The notes below the pieces were generated by a model. The model searched no databases and had not been told where the DNA came from. It worked only from the letters and a program-made list of their open reading frames with translations. 51,462 nucleotides of DNA, taken from the NCBI RefSeq assembly GCF_000820145.1, contig NZ_CDBW01000025.1, positions 1 to 51,462 on the forward strand. The letters are read 5' to 3'. The position numbers and the translations under genes are program-made. Each line of letters begins with the position of its first letter. Position 1 is the stretch's first letter. Positions 44,335-51,462 of this stretch are shown here, piece after piece. Source of the stretch: Aeromonas sobria (GTDB taxonomy: Bacteria > Pseudomonadota > Gammaproteobacteria > Enterobacterales > Aeromonadaceae).

Positions 44335-45243
44335 ATGGATATTCGCACCGCTCCCCGCGCCATCGCGCTCGCCCTCATGCTGGCCAGTGGCATCGCCACC
44401 GCCAACGAAGCGCTGGTGATCCAGACCGATTTCGGCCTCAAAGATGGCGCCGTGTCAGCCATGAAAGGGGTCGCTTTCGGGGTTGATCGCACCCTGCCAC
44501 TCTATGATCTGACCCACGAGATCCCGGCCTACAACATCTGGGAAGCCTCCTACCGCCTCTACCAGACCTTGCAGTATTGGCCCAAGGGCACGGTGTTTGT
44601 CAGCGTGGTTGATCCTGGCGTGGGCACCGATCGCCACTCGGTGGTGCTCAAGACCAAGAGCGGCCACTACATCGTTACCCCGGACAACGGCACTTTGACC
44701 CTGGTGGCCGAGCACTTCGGCATCGAGGCGGTGCGCCAGATCGATGAGAAGCTCAACCGCCTCAAGGGTTCCGAGAAGTCCTACACCTTCCACGGCCGCG
44801 ATGTGTATGCCTATACCGGCGCACGACTCGCTTCCGGCGCCATCAACTACGAGCAGGTAGGCCCGAAACTGCCTGCTGAGGTGGTGAAGATCCCCTATCA
44901 GCCTGCGGTAGCCGAGAAGGATGGCACCCTCAAGGGCACCATCCCAATCCTCGATGTGCAGTACGGCAACGTCTGGACCAACATCGACGATACCCAGCTG
45001 ACCAAGGCGGGGATCAACAAGGGGGATACAGCCTGCATCAAGATCAGCGAAGGGTCTGCGGTCAAATATGACGGCAAGGCACCCTACGTCAGCAGCTTCG
45101 GCGATGTGCCGGAAGGGCAGCCGCTGGTCTACCTCAACAGCCTGCTGCAGGTGTCGGTGGCGCTGAACATGGACAGCTTCGCCGCCAAGCATCAGGTGCA
45201 ATCCGGTGCCAACTGGCATATCAGCCTGAAGAAGTGCTCCTGA
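44335..45243 (+). CDS. exported SAM hydrolase/chlorinase-fold (DUF62) protein
   Basis: A 302-aa protein of the SAM hydroxide-adenosyltransferase/fluorinase family: VIQTDFGLKDGAVSAMKGV (residues 28-46), VVDPGVGTDRHSVVL (family Asp, Arg), VTPDNGTLTL, then FHGRDVYAYTGARLASG with the family His. The proteins split S-adenosylmethionine into adenosine and methionine. Residues 1-24 (ARALMLASGIATA-type hydrophobic stretch ending ATA-NEA) look like a signal peptide, which is odd since SAM is cytosolic. It stands alone with a terminator behind. The hydrolase fold is clear; the substrate in the periplasm is unknown. Confidence 0.85.
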   Translation: MDIRTAPRAIALALMLASGIATANEALVIQTDFGLKDGAVSAMKGVAFGVDRTLPLYDLTHEIPAYNIWEASYRLYQTLQYWPKGTVFVSVVDPGVGTDRHSVVLKTKSGHYIVTPDNGTLTLVAEHFGIEAVRQIDEKLNRLKGSEKSYTFHGRDVYAYTGARLASGAINYEQVGPKLPAEVVKIPYQPAVAEKDGTLKGTIPILDVQYGNVWTNIDDTQLTKAGINKGDTACIKISEGSAVKYDGKAPYVSSFGDVPEGQPLVYLNSLLQVSVALNMDSFAAKHQVQSGANWHISLKKCS

Positions 45244-45279
45244 AGATTGTCGGGCTTTCGACAAGCGGGTTTGAAGCAA

Positions 45280-45308
45280 GAGAGGGCAGCCAAAGAGGCT
45301 GCCCTCTC
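45280..45308 (+). terminator. terminator after the SAM hydrolase gene
   Basis: GAGAGGGCAGCC (45280-45291), loop AAAGA, GGCTGCCCTCTC (45297-45308). No long T-run, but the stem is perfect. Confidence 0.7.
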
Positions 45309-45372
45309 TCATCGGGTGGTAAGGCGTGCTGATAAGAAGTTGTTGTCAAAAAGCATATTAATTGAATGCAAT

Positions 45373-45387
45373 TGATAATGATTGGTA
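45373..45387 (+). promoter_or_regulatory. Fur-like box
   Basis: TGATAATGATTGGTA: the left half is a perfect Fur half-site (TGATAAT), the right half matches 4 of 7. It lies 47 bp upstream of the haem lipoprotein gene in an AT-rich promoter stretch. Suggestive, not certain. Confidence 0.5.
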
Positions 45388-45433
45388 TTTGGTTGGATAG
45401 TCGCGCACTTGTCTGACCACCCAACCATACCGA

Positions 45434-48400
45434 ATGAAAACCAGCCTCTTACTGCTCAGCCTGCTGGCTCTGACTGCATGCAATGACAATCACAGCAATA
45501 CGTCGGTGACCCCCTCACCCGAGGTGACCCCGCCGGTCGTCAAGCCGACCGAACCGCCCATCACTCCGCCAATAGTACCGCCGGAAACTCATACCCGGGT
45601 TCCCCTGACCATTGAGGTCAATGTGGCCGATCGGCTGGGGGCGGGGGCACAGCTCGAGGTGAGACAGGTCGCCACCGGGATCCGCGTGCAGCAGGCCATC
45701 GAACTGGGCCAGCTTGTCAGCATCACTTTGCCAGCAGGTCTGCAACTGGATCAGCCGCTGGAGCTGCTCGCTAGCGACGAGGGTTATCTGCTGCGCGCGG
45801 TATCGGTGCGGGTGGCGGATCTCTCGGCCGGGATCACTCTGGCGCGCCGCAACAGCGTGCCGCGGCTGGGATTGAACGAGGAGGAGACGGCGCTCTTCCT
45901 GCTGGCGGATCAGAGCGGAGATGGTTCCCTCAGTCAGGCCGAGTGGGGCAGGGCAGAGGAGATCCGCGTGCAGCAACAGGCGGCCATTGAGGATTATGCA
46001 GCCTTCCTGCTGGCCCAGCGTCAGCCGGGCGTCGTGCTCGACTATGCCGACAGTTGGCAGATGCTGTTGGCCCTGCGCGATGACAAGCAGGCGCGCAGCT
46101 GGTATCAGCGCAGCAACAGTGCCCAGATCCAGTCCGCCCGCACCCAGCTCTACCCCGCCAATCCAAGCCAGCCGGACGAGCCGGAGACGGCAGATCTGCT
46201 GCGCCTCGATGAGCAGGGGCAGCTGGTGGTGCGTGGCCCCTGGCAGTGCCTGCACGATGTGCGCACGGTCAGCGGGGTCAAGGGCAGTCAGTACTGGCTT
46301 TATGGCAGTGACACCAGTGCGTTGAAGATTGCCAGCCAGCCACAACTGGCTGCGGGGCTGACCGCTTGCGGCCGCAGCGACTGGCGCCTGCCGACCCTCA
46401 CCGAATTCGAACGGCTGCTGAGCAGTGACAAGTCGGCATGGCGCTACCCCAATACCTTTGCCGTCACCCTGCCCGCCCAGATCTGGCTGCAGGATGGTAC
46501 GGGTCAACCCCGTCTCTATCAACTGGCGACCCGAACCTGGCTGGATGAGGGAGAGGGGAGTCTGCTCTGGTATGCGCTGGCACCCTATCCGGTGCGCCCC
46601 TCCGTGGTGCGCGATAGCAGCAAGCCGGACATGGCGGCCCTGCGCGCCCAATACAGCGGTTCATCGGCTCAATGGCCTGCCGCCAGGGTGGATGACGGGG
46701 TGGAATGGCAGGAGCTGGGGCCGCTGCCGGCGGTTCCCTTCCCGGCCGACAACCCCTATAGCCGAGCCAAGGTGGTGCTGGGTCAGCAGCTCTTTTTCGA
46801 CAAACAGCTCTCCAAGGGGCGGGATATCAGCTGTGCCAGTTGCCACGATCCGCAAAAGGGGTGGAGCGACGGCCTGAGTGTCTCGGTCGGTCATCTGGGT
46901 CAGAAGGGGAATCGCAATGCTCCTTCCATCCTCAACAGCGCCTTCAGCTCGACCCAGTTCTGGGACGGGCGGGTCGCCACGCTGGAGGAGCAGTCGCTTC
47001 ACCCGATCCAGAACCCCATCGAAATGGCGCTGAGTCATGACGAACTGCTGGCTCGCTTGCAGGCCAGCCCCGACTATCAGGCTGCTTTTGCCACCGTCTT
47101 TGGCGATCAGAGGATCACGCTGGAGCGGATTGCCAAGGCGATCGCCACCTTCGAGCGCACCATCATCAGCCGCGACAGCGATTTTGAGCGCTTCGTCAAA
47201 GGGGATAGTCAGGCGCTCAGTGACAAGGCGCTGTGGGGGATGCACCTCTACCGCACCGATGGCCGCTGTATGAACTGCCACTCTGGCCCGCTGCTGAGTC
47301 AGCACGGGTTCGAGAGTGTGGGGCTCACCTATTACGGTCGTGGCAAGCTGGAAGATCGCGGGCGCTTCCTGCAGACCCGCAACAAGGCGGACATCGGTCG
47401 CTTCAAGACCCCCAGCTTGCGGGACGTCGCCTTTACCGGCCCCTATATGCACAACGGCATCTTCCCGATCCTGGCCCAGCGTATCGGCGGCTCGGTGCAG
47501 GGGGTGGTGGCCATGTACAACTTTGGCGTGACCAAGTGGAGCAGCGGGGTCGGCTTCCCGACCGGCGCGGATCAATATGATCCCTTCTTCCCCAAAGCCT
47601 CCGATCACCTGCATGCTCTTGGCCTCAGCAATGACGAGCTCGATGCCATCGGCGAGTTTTTGCGCAGCACCTCGGCCGAGCCGCGCCGCACCCCGGCCAC
47701 TGTTGCCGAGCTGGGGGTGAGTGAGGCGGATGACCCGGCTCCGGTGGGAGCGGTGATCACCGGCTTGGCCGTGCTGCCTGCCCAGCCTCAGCTGGAAGTG
47801 GGGCGAACGCTTCCTCTGCAACTGCAGTGGCAATTGAGCGATGGTTCTCTCGGCCCGCTCGATGGGCCTGTTGAGTGGCGCAGCGAACAGCCGGAGTTCG
47901 CCACCGTGAGTCCGCAGGGCGAGTTACGCGGTGTGGCGGTCGGTACGGCACGACTGGTGGCGACCACGGCTCGTCACACGTTGAACGTGACGGTGCAGGT
48001 GGTCGATGCCCAGCCTGATTTTGCCCGGGGCTGTCGTCAACCCGAGCTGGTGGCGGGCAAGCTGGCCTTTGTCTGCCAGCTGACCAGGGACGAGGCGGAG
48101 CGTCTGTCCATCTCCTATGACGGTGTGAGCAGTGACAGCGATGGCGACTACAATCCCTTCCCGCTGGAGTATGTGACCATGGGTCAGGCGCGGGCGCGGG
48201 ATTACTGCCAGCAGCTGGTGGCGCGCGGCCACGATGACTGGCGTCTGCCGACCCGGGCCGAGCTGGAGGTGCTGTTTGCTGCCTACAACAAGGATGGCGC
48301 GACGGATCAGTTGCTCCAGCAGCAGGGTTGGCCGCTCTACAACCGCTACTGGAGCAGCGATGCGACTGCCAATGACGATGGTGAGCTGCCGCTGTTCGAC

Positions 48401-48472
48401 CTGAGCACTGGTGATCCTCTGTGGGATCTGGCGGACGAGGCCCATGCCGCCACCTGCGTCAGGGCCATCTAG
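45434..48472 (+). CDS. multidomain lipoprotein: di-haem peroxidase (MauG/CcpA-like) flanked by two Lcl/DUF1566 domains
   Basis: The protein has 1012 aa. A lipoprotein signal with Cys16 (LTAC) and a Pro/Thr/Val linker (about 25-55) lead it. An EF-hand loop DQSGDGSLSQAE covers residues 159-170. A Lcl-type (DUF1566) domain spans about 245-400 (CGRSDWRLPTLTEFERLLS). The peroxidase part spans about 430-750, with haem motifs CASCH (467-471) and CMNCH (612-616) and KTPSLRDVAFTGPYMHNG. A Big2-like Ig domain covers about 770-855, and a second Lcl domain about 860-1012 (DDWRLPTRAELEVLF). It is anchored at a membrane and probably acts in peroxide reduction or protein-linked oxidation outside the cytosol. 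A Fur-like box upstream suggests iron control. GC content is as in the core genes. Confidence 0.82.
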   Translation: MKTSLLLLSLLALTACNDNHSNTSVTPSPEVTPPVVKPTEPPITPPIVPPETHTRVPLTIEVNVADRLGAGAQLEVRQVATGIRVQQAIELGQLVSITLPAGLQLDQPLELLASDEGYLLRAVSVRVADLSAGITLARRNSVPRLGLNEEETALFLLADQSGDGSLSQAEWGRAEEIRVQQQAAIEDYAAFLLAQRQPGVVLDYADSWQMLLALRDDKQARSWYQRSNSAQIQSARTQLYPANPSQPDEPETADLLRLDEQGQLVVRGPWQCLHDVRTVSGVKGSQYWLYGSDTSALKIASQPQLAAGLTACGRSDWRLPTLTEFERLLSSDKSAWRYPNTFAVTLPAQIWLQDGTGQPRLYQLATRTWLDEGEGSLLWYALAPYPVRPSVVRDSSKPDMAALRAQYSGSSAQWPAARVDDGVEWQELGPLPAVPFPADNPYSRAKVVLGQQLFFDKQLSKGRDISCASCHDPQKGWSDGLSVSVGHLGQKGNRNAPSILNSAFSSTQFWDGRVATLEEQSLHPIQNPIEMALSHDELLARLQASPDYQAAFATVFGDQRITLERIAKAIATFERTIISRDSDFERFVKGDSQALSDKALWGMHLYRTDGRCMNCHSGPLLSQHGFESVGLTYYGRGKLEDRGRFLQTRNKADIGRFKTPSLRDVAFTGPYMHNGIFPILAQRIGGSVQGVVAMYNFGVTKWSSGVGFPTGADQYDPFFPKASDHLHALGLSNDELDAIGEFLRSTSAEPRRTPATVAELGVSEADDPAPVGAVITGLAVLPAQPQLEVGRTLPLQLQWQLSDGSLGPLDGPVEWRSEQPEFATVSPQGELRGVAVGTARLVATTARHTLNVTVQVVDAQPDFARGCRQPELVAGKLAFVCQLTRDEAERLSISYDGVSSDSDGDYNPFPLEYVTMGQARARDYCQQLVARGHDDWRLPTRAELEVLFAAYNKDGATDQLLQQQGWPLYNRYWSSDATANDDGELPLFDLSTGDPLWDLADEAHAATCVRAI

Positions 48473-48493
48473 CCTTTATAGATAGTCTGATGA

Positions 48494-48520
48494 AAAACGG
48501 GCGCCTCGGCGCCCGTTTTG
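48494..48520. terminator. bidirectional terminator
   Basis: AAAACGGGCGCC (48494-48505), loop TC, GGCGCCCGTTTT (48508-48519). Confidence 0.88.
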
Positions 48521-48534
48521 TTCTCTGGGAATAC

Positions 48535-48645
48535 AGAGGGATCAGAACTCGTTGGAGAGCGCCTTGTACCCTTTGACCAGATCGATGTTGGTGTGAGCCA
48601 CATCTTCGGGGAACTCGGCGGCATCTACCGAAACCCGCTGGAAAT
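48535..48645 (-). pseudogene. duplicated 3' end of the gamma-carbonic anhydrase gene
   Basis: This 111-bp block repeats 48646-48756 at about 90% identity, directly abutting it. Read on the minus strand it encodes RVSVDAAEFPEDVAHTN and on to ALSNEF and a stop, as the real gene ends. The roughly ten differences are mostly at third codon positions. It has no start and cannot be read as a gene. Confidence 0.85.
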
Positions 48646-48652
48646 AGAGGGA

Positions 48653-49213
48653 TCAGAACTCGTTGGAGAGCGCCTTGTACCCTTTGACCAGATCGATATT
48701 GGTGTGGGCTACGTCCTCGGAGAACTCGGCGGCATCCACCGAGACCCGTGGGATATGGGTCAGATCGCTCTGCTGGTTGATACGGGTGGTGGAGGGGACG
48801 TAGAACTCCGGCGGCAGATCGCAGCCATCGATCACCGAGTTGTGACGTACCACGGCACCGTCACCGATATGGCAGTTGAACAGCACGCTGTTGAAGCCGA
48901 TAAAGACGCGGTTTCCCACTTCGCATGGCCCGTGGACGATGGAGCGGTGGGCGATGGAGGTGTACTCGCCGATGGTGACGGCGGCGCCGGATTTGGAGTG
49001 GATCACCACGCCATCCTGAATATTGGAGTTGGCGCCGATGACGATGGGTTCCATCTCGCCGTTGGTATCCACTTCGTCGGCGCGGATCACCGCATAGGGG
49101 CCGACAAAGACATTCTCTTTGATGATCACCTTGCCGCAGATGATGGCGGTCTTGTCGATATAGGCGGATTCGTCGATGACAGGCAGATGGCCGGAGGGAT
49201 TCTTGCGGATCAT
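48653..49213 (-). CDS. gamma-class carbonic anhydrase-like hexapeptide-repeat protein
   Basis: A 186-aa left-handed beta-helix protein with hexapeptide repeats from about residue 28. Zinc-ligand-like histidines are in VVIHSKSG and in AHRSIVHG, spaced as in gamma-carbonic anhydrases. The segment IRADEVDTNGEMEPIVIG is also family-like. CO2 hydration is plausible, but many relatives (CaiE, YrdA type) have unknown or other activity. AGGATG lies 5 bases before ATG 49211-49213. The end of the gene is duplicated just downstream (48535-48645). Confidence 0.85.
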   Translation of the reverse strand: MIRKNPSGHLPVIDESAYIDKTAIICGKVIIKENVFVGPYAVIRADEVDTNGEMEPIVIGANSNIQDGVVIHSKSGAAVTIGEYTSIAHRSIVHGPCEVGNRVFIGFNSVLFNCHIGDGAVVRHNSVIDGCDLPPEFYVPSTTRINQQSDLTHIPRVSVDAAEFSEDVAHTNIDLVKGYKALSNEF

Positions 49214-49416
49214 GTTACATCCTGTGGTTGCCAAGAGGGATTATCTGGTGGTGGACGAGGAGCCTACCGGTCGGTCAGCTTACCCCTGCTCGCCCTCAGG
49301 TGAAACCCCTGACTGGTCTGACCCTTGTCGCGCGGCGTCTCGGCATGGCTGTTTCCCGCCGCCAGAATATGGGAGCATGGCTTTCATCCCGAGTCGCGTT
49401 AGGTGGACATATAAAG

Positions 49417-50058
49417 ATGAAGAAGATGATTGCCCTGTTGGCGGGTGGTTTGTTGCTCTCCTCGGCCGTGCTGGCCAAAGGGGAGGCGGGGGAGTTTGAC
49501 TATTACGCCATGGCACTCTCCTGGTCGCCCGAGCATTGTGCCGTCAAACCGGCCGATCGGGACCAGTGTTCCCGCAAGCTGGGGTTTGTGCTGCATGGTC
49601 TTTGGCCCCAGTACGATCGCGGTTACCCCAGCAACTGCACCCGCGAACGGCTCAATCCCGATATGGAGAACGAGTTTGCCGACCTCTACCCCAGCCGTTT
49701 TCTCTATCGCCATGAGTGGGAGAAGCACGGCACCTGCTCCGGCCTGAGCCAGCAGGCCTTCCATCAGCTGGCAAGCGATCTGCGCCAGAAGGTGAAGATC
49801 CCGGCGGCTTATCAATCCCCGGAAGAGCCGCTGCGCAAAACCAGCTTCCAGCTCAAGGCCGATCTGGCGAGCGCCAACTCGTGGCTGGCCCCCGACAACA
49901 TCACGGTGGCTTGCGCCGATGGTGGCCGCTTCCTGCGGGAGATCTATATCTGCGTCAATAAAGAGGGGACAGATGCGGTCACCTGCTCCGCCGAGATGCA
50001 AAAGCGCGAGCGCCGCTCCTGTGGTCAGCCGGACTTCCTGCTGCGCAGCGTGCGTTAA
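49417..50058 (+). CDS. rna: ribonuclease I (RNase T2 family)
   Basis: A 213-aa exported enzyme: signal peptide (about 1-20, SAVLA-KGE), then the RNase T2 active-site blocks FVLHGLWPQY (CAS I, His58-type) and HEWEKHGTC (CAS II). Eight or more cysteines suggest disulfides. It cuts RNA without base preference in the periplasm. GGTGG at 49402-49406 and the ATG at 49417 fit the start of the signal peptide; the frame continues upstream without support. An inverted repeat CATCAGGCCC/GGGCCTGATG at 50073-50097 may end the transcript. Confidence 0.92.
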   Translation: MKKMIALLAGGLLLSSAVLAKGEAGEFDYYAMALSWSPEHCAVKPADRDQCSRKLGFVLHGLWPQYDRGYPSNCTRERLNPDMENEFADLYPSRFLYRHEWEKHGTCSGLSQQAFHQLASDLRQKVKIPAAYQSPEEPLRKTSFQLKADLASANSWLAPDNITVACADGGRFLREIYICVNKEGTDAVTCSAEMQKRERRSCGQPDFLLRSVR

Positions 50059-50072
50059 GCCTTCACTCTCTT

Positions 50073-50097
50073 CATCAGGCCCCTTGCGGGCCTGATG
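50073..50097 (+). terminator. inverted repeat after the RNase gene
   Basis: CATCAGGCCC, loop CTTGC, GGGCCTGATG: a perfect 10-bp stem, but no T-run follows, so intrinsic termination is uncertain. Confidence 0.5.
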
Positions 50098-50130
50098 TGT
50101 AACCATAGCTATCGGAAAGGAGTCTGACAG

Positions 50131-50190
50131 ATGGATGGCAACAACCGGTTTGGCCCGCAAGAACGGGCAATGCTGCTTGGGGTGAACTGA
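50131..50190 (+). CDS. 19-aa leader ORF coupled to the nitronate monooxygenase gene
   Basis: ATG 50131 has an excellent ribosome site (AAAGGAG at 50116-50122, 8 bases before). The frame encodes MDGNNRFGPQERAMLLGVN and ends in TGA 50188-50190, which overlaps the next ATG as TGATG. It has no Trp or rare-codon run of an attenuator type. It may feed ribosomes to the next gene, or regulate it. Confidence 0.6.
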   Translation: MDGNNRFGPQERAMLLGVN

Positions 50191-51236
50191 TGAGCCTGTT
50201 TGCCGAGCTGGGGATGCGTTATCCCATTATTCAGGCACCGATGGCCGGTGTGCAGGGTAGCGAGCTGGCGCTGGCCGTGACCCGAGTGGGCGGCTTGGGC
50301 TCCTTGCCTGCCGCCATGCTCACATCAGCGGAGCTGCGCAGCAAACTGGGACGACTTACCCAAAGCGGCCTTGGGCCATTTAACATCAACTTCTTCTGCC
50401 ATCGACAACGGGAACCTGATCCCGTTGCTCTGGCCAGCTGGCAGCAGCGCCTTGCTCCCTACTATGCCGAGTTCGGCATACTTCCCCCAACCGTTACGAC
50501 GGCGCCAAGCCGTGCACCTTTCAATGAGGATCATGCCGCCATGGTGGCTGAGTTCAGACCGGCGGTGGTCAGCTTCCACTTCGGCCTGCCCGCTCCCGAG
50601 CTGCTTGCTCAAGTGAAGGCTGCGGGGGCCAAGGTCTTGGCCAGCGCCACCACCGTGGCGGAGGCTGTATGGCTCGCTCAACACGGCGCCGATGCCATCA
50701 TCGCTCAGGGATTGGAGGCGGGCGGTCATCGCGGTCATTTCCTCTCCGATGATCTCGCCTTGCAGCAGAGCACCTTGACCCTGCTGGCACAGATCCTCGC
50801 GGTGACCGATCTGCCGGTGATTGCCGCTGGCGGTATCGTCGATGGCAAGGGGATCGCCAACGCGTTGGCAATGGGGGCGAGCGCCGTGCAGATGGGCACC
50901 GCCTTTCTCTGCTGCCATGAAGCGACCACCTCGGTGCTGCATCGAGCCGCCCTTCATTCACCCCAAGGCCAGCAGACGGCACTGACCAATCTGTTCAGTG
51001 GCCGCCCGGCGCGGGGTATCGTCAACCGTCTTATGAAAGAGCTGGGCCCGCTCTCGGATCTTGCCCCTCACTTCCCCTATGCCAGTGGCGCACTGGCACC
51101 GCTGCGCACCGCCGCCGAAAAGGTGGGGGACTGTGGCTTCTCTCCGCTCTGGGCTGGCCAGAATGTATCGGGCTGCTGGGATCTTCCCGCCTGCGAGCTG
51201 ATGGCGTGCTGGGTCAAAGAGGCTGGATTGGGATAA
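50190..51236 (+). CDS. nitronate monooxygenase (NMO/2-nitropropane dioxygenase family)
   Basis: A 348-aa FMN-dependent TIM barrel. Family blocks: YPIIQAPMAGVQGSELALAV (residues 11-30), GADAIIAQGLEAGGHRG (about 165-181, with the conserved His), PVIAAGGIVDGKGIANALAMGASAVQMGTAFL (about 208-239; phosphate binding). It oxidises nitronates such as propionate-3-nitronate. The start overlaps the 19-aa leader (TGATG) and also has GGGGTG 5 bases before. No regulator is adjacent. Confidence 0.92.
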   Translation: MSLFAELGMRYPIIQAPMAGVQGSELALAVTRVGGLGSLPAAMLTSAELRSKLGRLTQSGLGPFNINFFCHRQREPDPVALASWQQRLAPYYAEFGILPPTVTTAPSRAPFNEDHAAMVAEFRPAVVSFHFGLPAPELLAQVKAAGAKVLASATTVAEAVWLAQHGADAIIAQGLEAGGHRGHFLSDDLALQQSTLTLLAQILAVTDLPVIAAGGIVDGKGIANALAMGASAVQMGTAFLCCHEATTSVLHRAALHSPQGQQTALTNLFSGRPARGIVNRLMKELGPLSDLAPHFPYASGALAPLRTAAEKVGDCGFSPLWAGQNVSGCWDLPACELMACWVKEAGLG

Positions 51237-51337
51237 GCACTGCACTATATGCCTCTTTATATAGAGGCCGCCGTTGGCGCTGCGCATCAGACGCGACTGT
51301 GCCTATCCGGGGCAAAACTTCTCTTTTTGCACATATC

Positions 51338-51346
51338 TGTGGATAA
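51338..51346 (-). promoter_or_regulatory. DnaA box
   Basis: TGTGGATAA, the exact complement of the consensus TTATCCACA. A single site just upstream of the rrn-like promoter; one box alone is weak evidence of DnaA control. Confidence 0.5.
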
Positions 51347-51384
51347 GTCTGTATAAAGGCTGTGTGTTGATATGAATAACTAAA

Positions 51385-51462
51385 AAAGTGCAGTTTTTTG
51401 CAATTTAATTGCGGTAAAGCCTTGCCAATGTGAGCGGGATCTCTATAATGCGCCACATCGAC
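51385..51462 (+). promoter_or_regulatory. rrn P1-type promoter reading out of the window
   Basis: TTGCCA (51422-51427), 16-bp spacer, TATAAT (51444-51449), then the GC-rich discriminator GCGCCAC. This is the layout and near sequence of E. coli rrn P1 promoters (TATAATGCGCCACC). AT tracts at 51383-51410 could be an UP element. A ribosomal RNA operon should follow just outside the window. Confidence 0.75.

Noticed and set aside
46661..47833. 390-aa minus-strand frame opposite the haem lipoprotein
   Set aside because: Antisense; the plus strand has CxxCH motifs and a lipobox.

Overview
The window is chromosomal DNA of an Aeromonas species, most likely of the A. hydrophila / A. veronii / A. jandaei group. 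The evidence is a GC-rich gammaproteobacterial gene set, a subclass B2 carbapenemase of the CphA/ImiS type at 38354-39118 (a hallmark of these aeromonads), and the ftsB-ispD-ispF-truD-surE-pcm-yqaA-nlpD-rpoS cluster.

Layout: (1) 1-2981 is AT-rich and foreign in look. It is the end of an integron cassette array: four minus-strand cassettes separated by three attC sites, two of them close copies of the Vibrio cholerae repeat (VCR). One cassette encodes an EVE-HNH nuclease and another a ParB/Srx-like protein. The array ends at an attI-like core site beside a LexA box, but no integrase gene is present. (2) 3541-6887 holds yheS, a TIGR02444 gene and rlmJ. (3) 7042-20496 is housekeeping and accessory chromosome: CBS protein, pseudo-receiver/TPR protein, MocR regulator divergent from two LysE exporters, Asp/Glu racemase, acyltransferase, YhcH protein, ackA, a YbdG-type MscS channel, an L,D-transpeptidase and a VirK-like protein. 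(4) 20822-29248 is putP and the ftsB-to-rpoS cluster. A 26-codon leader ORF before ispF reads as a diverged copy of the IspF N terminus. (5) 29362-36476 has an old-yellow-enzyme/TetR pair, a DUF559 protein, a REP-like repeat field, and a LysR regulator beside agmatine deiminase and an amidase. (6) 36566-37981 is a second AT-rich island of three overlapping minus-strand genes of unknown function. (7) 38354-51236 has the carbapenemase with an upstream blr-tag, a flippase, a DEAD-box helicase, a diguanylate cyclase, a secreted SAM-hydrolase-like protein, a large haem lipoprotein behind a Fur-like box, a gamma-carbonic anhydrase with a duplicated 3' end, a T2-family RNase and a nitronate monooxygenase preceded by a 19-aa leader ORF. 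The right edge ends in what looks like an rrn P1 promoter reading out of the window.

The strongest candidates for undescribed biology are the ispF-mimicking leader ORF, the three-gene AT-rich island (36566-37981) and the integrase-less cassette array with a retained LexA box. All functional statements rest on reading motifs by eye; no database search was run.
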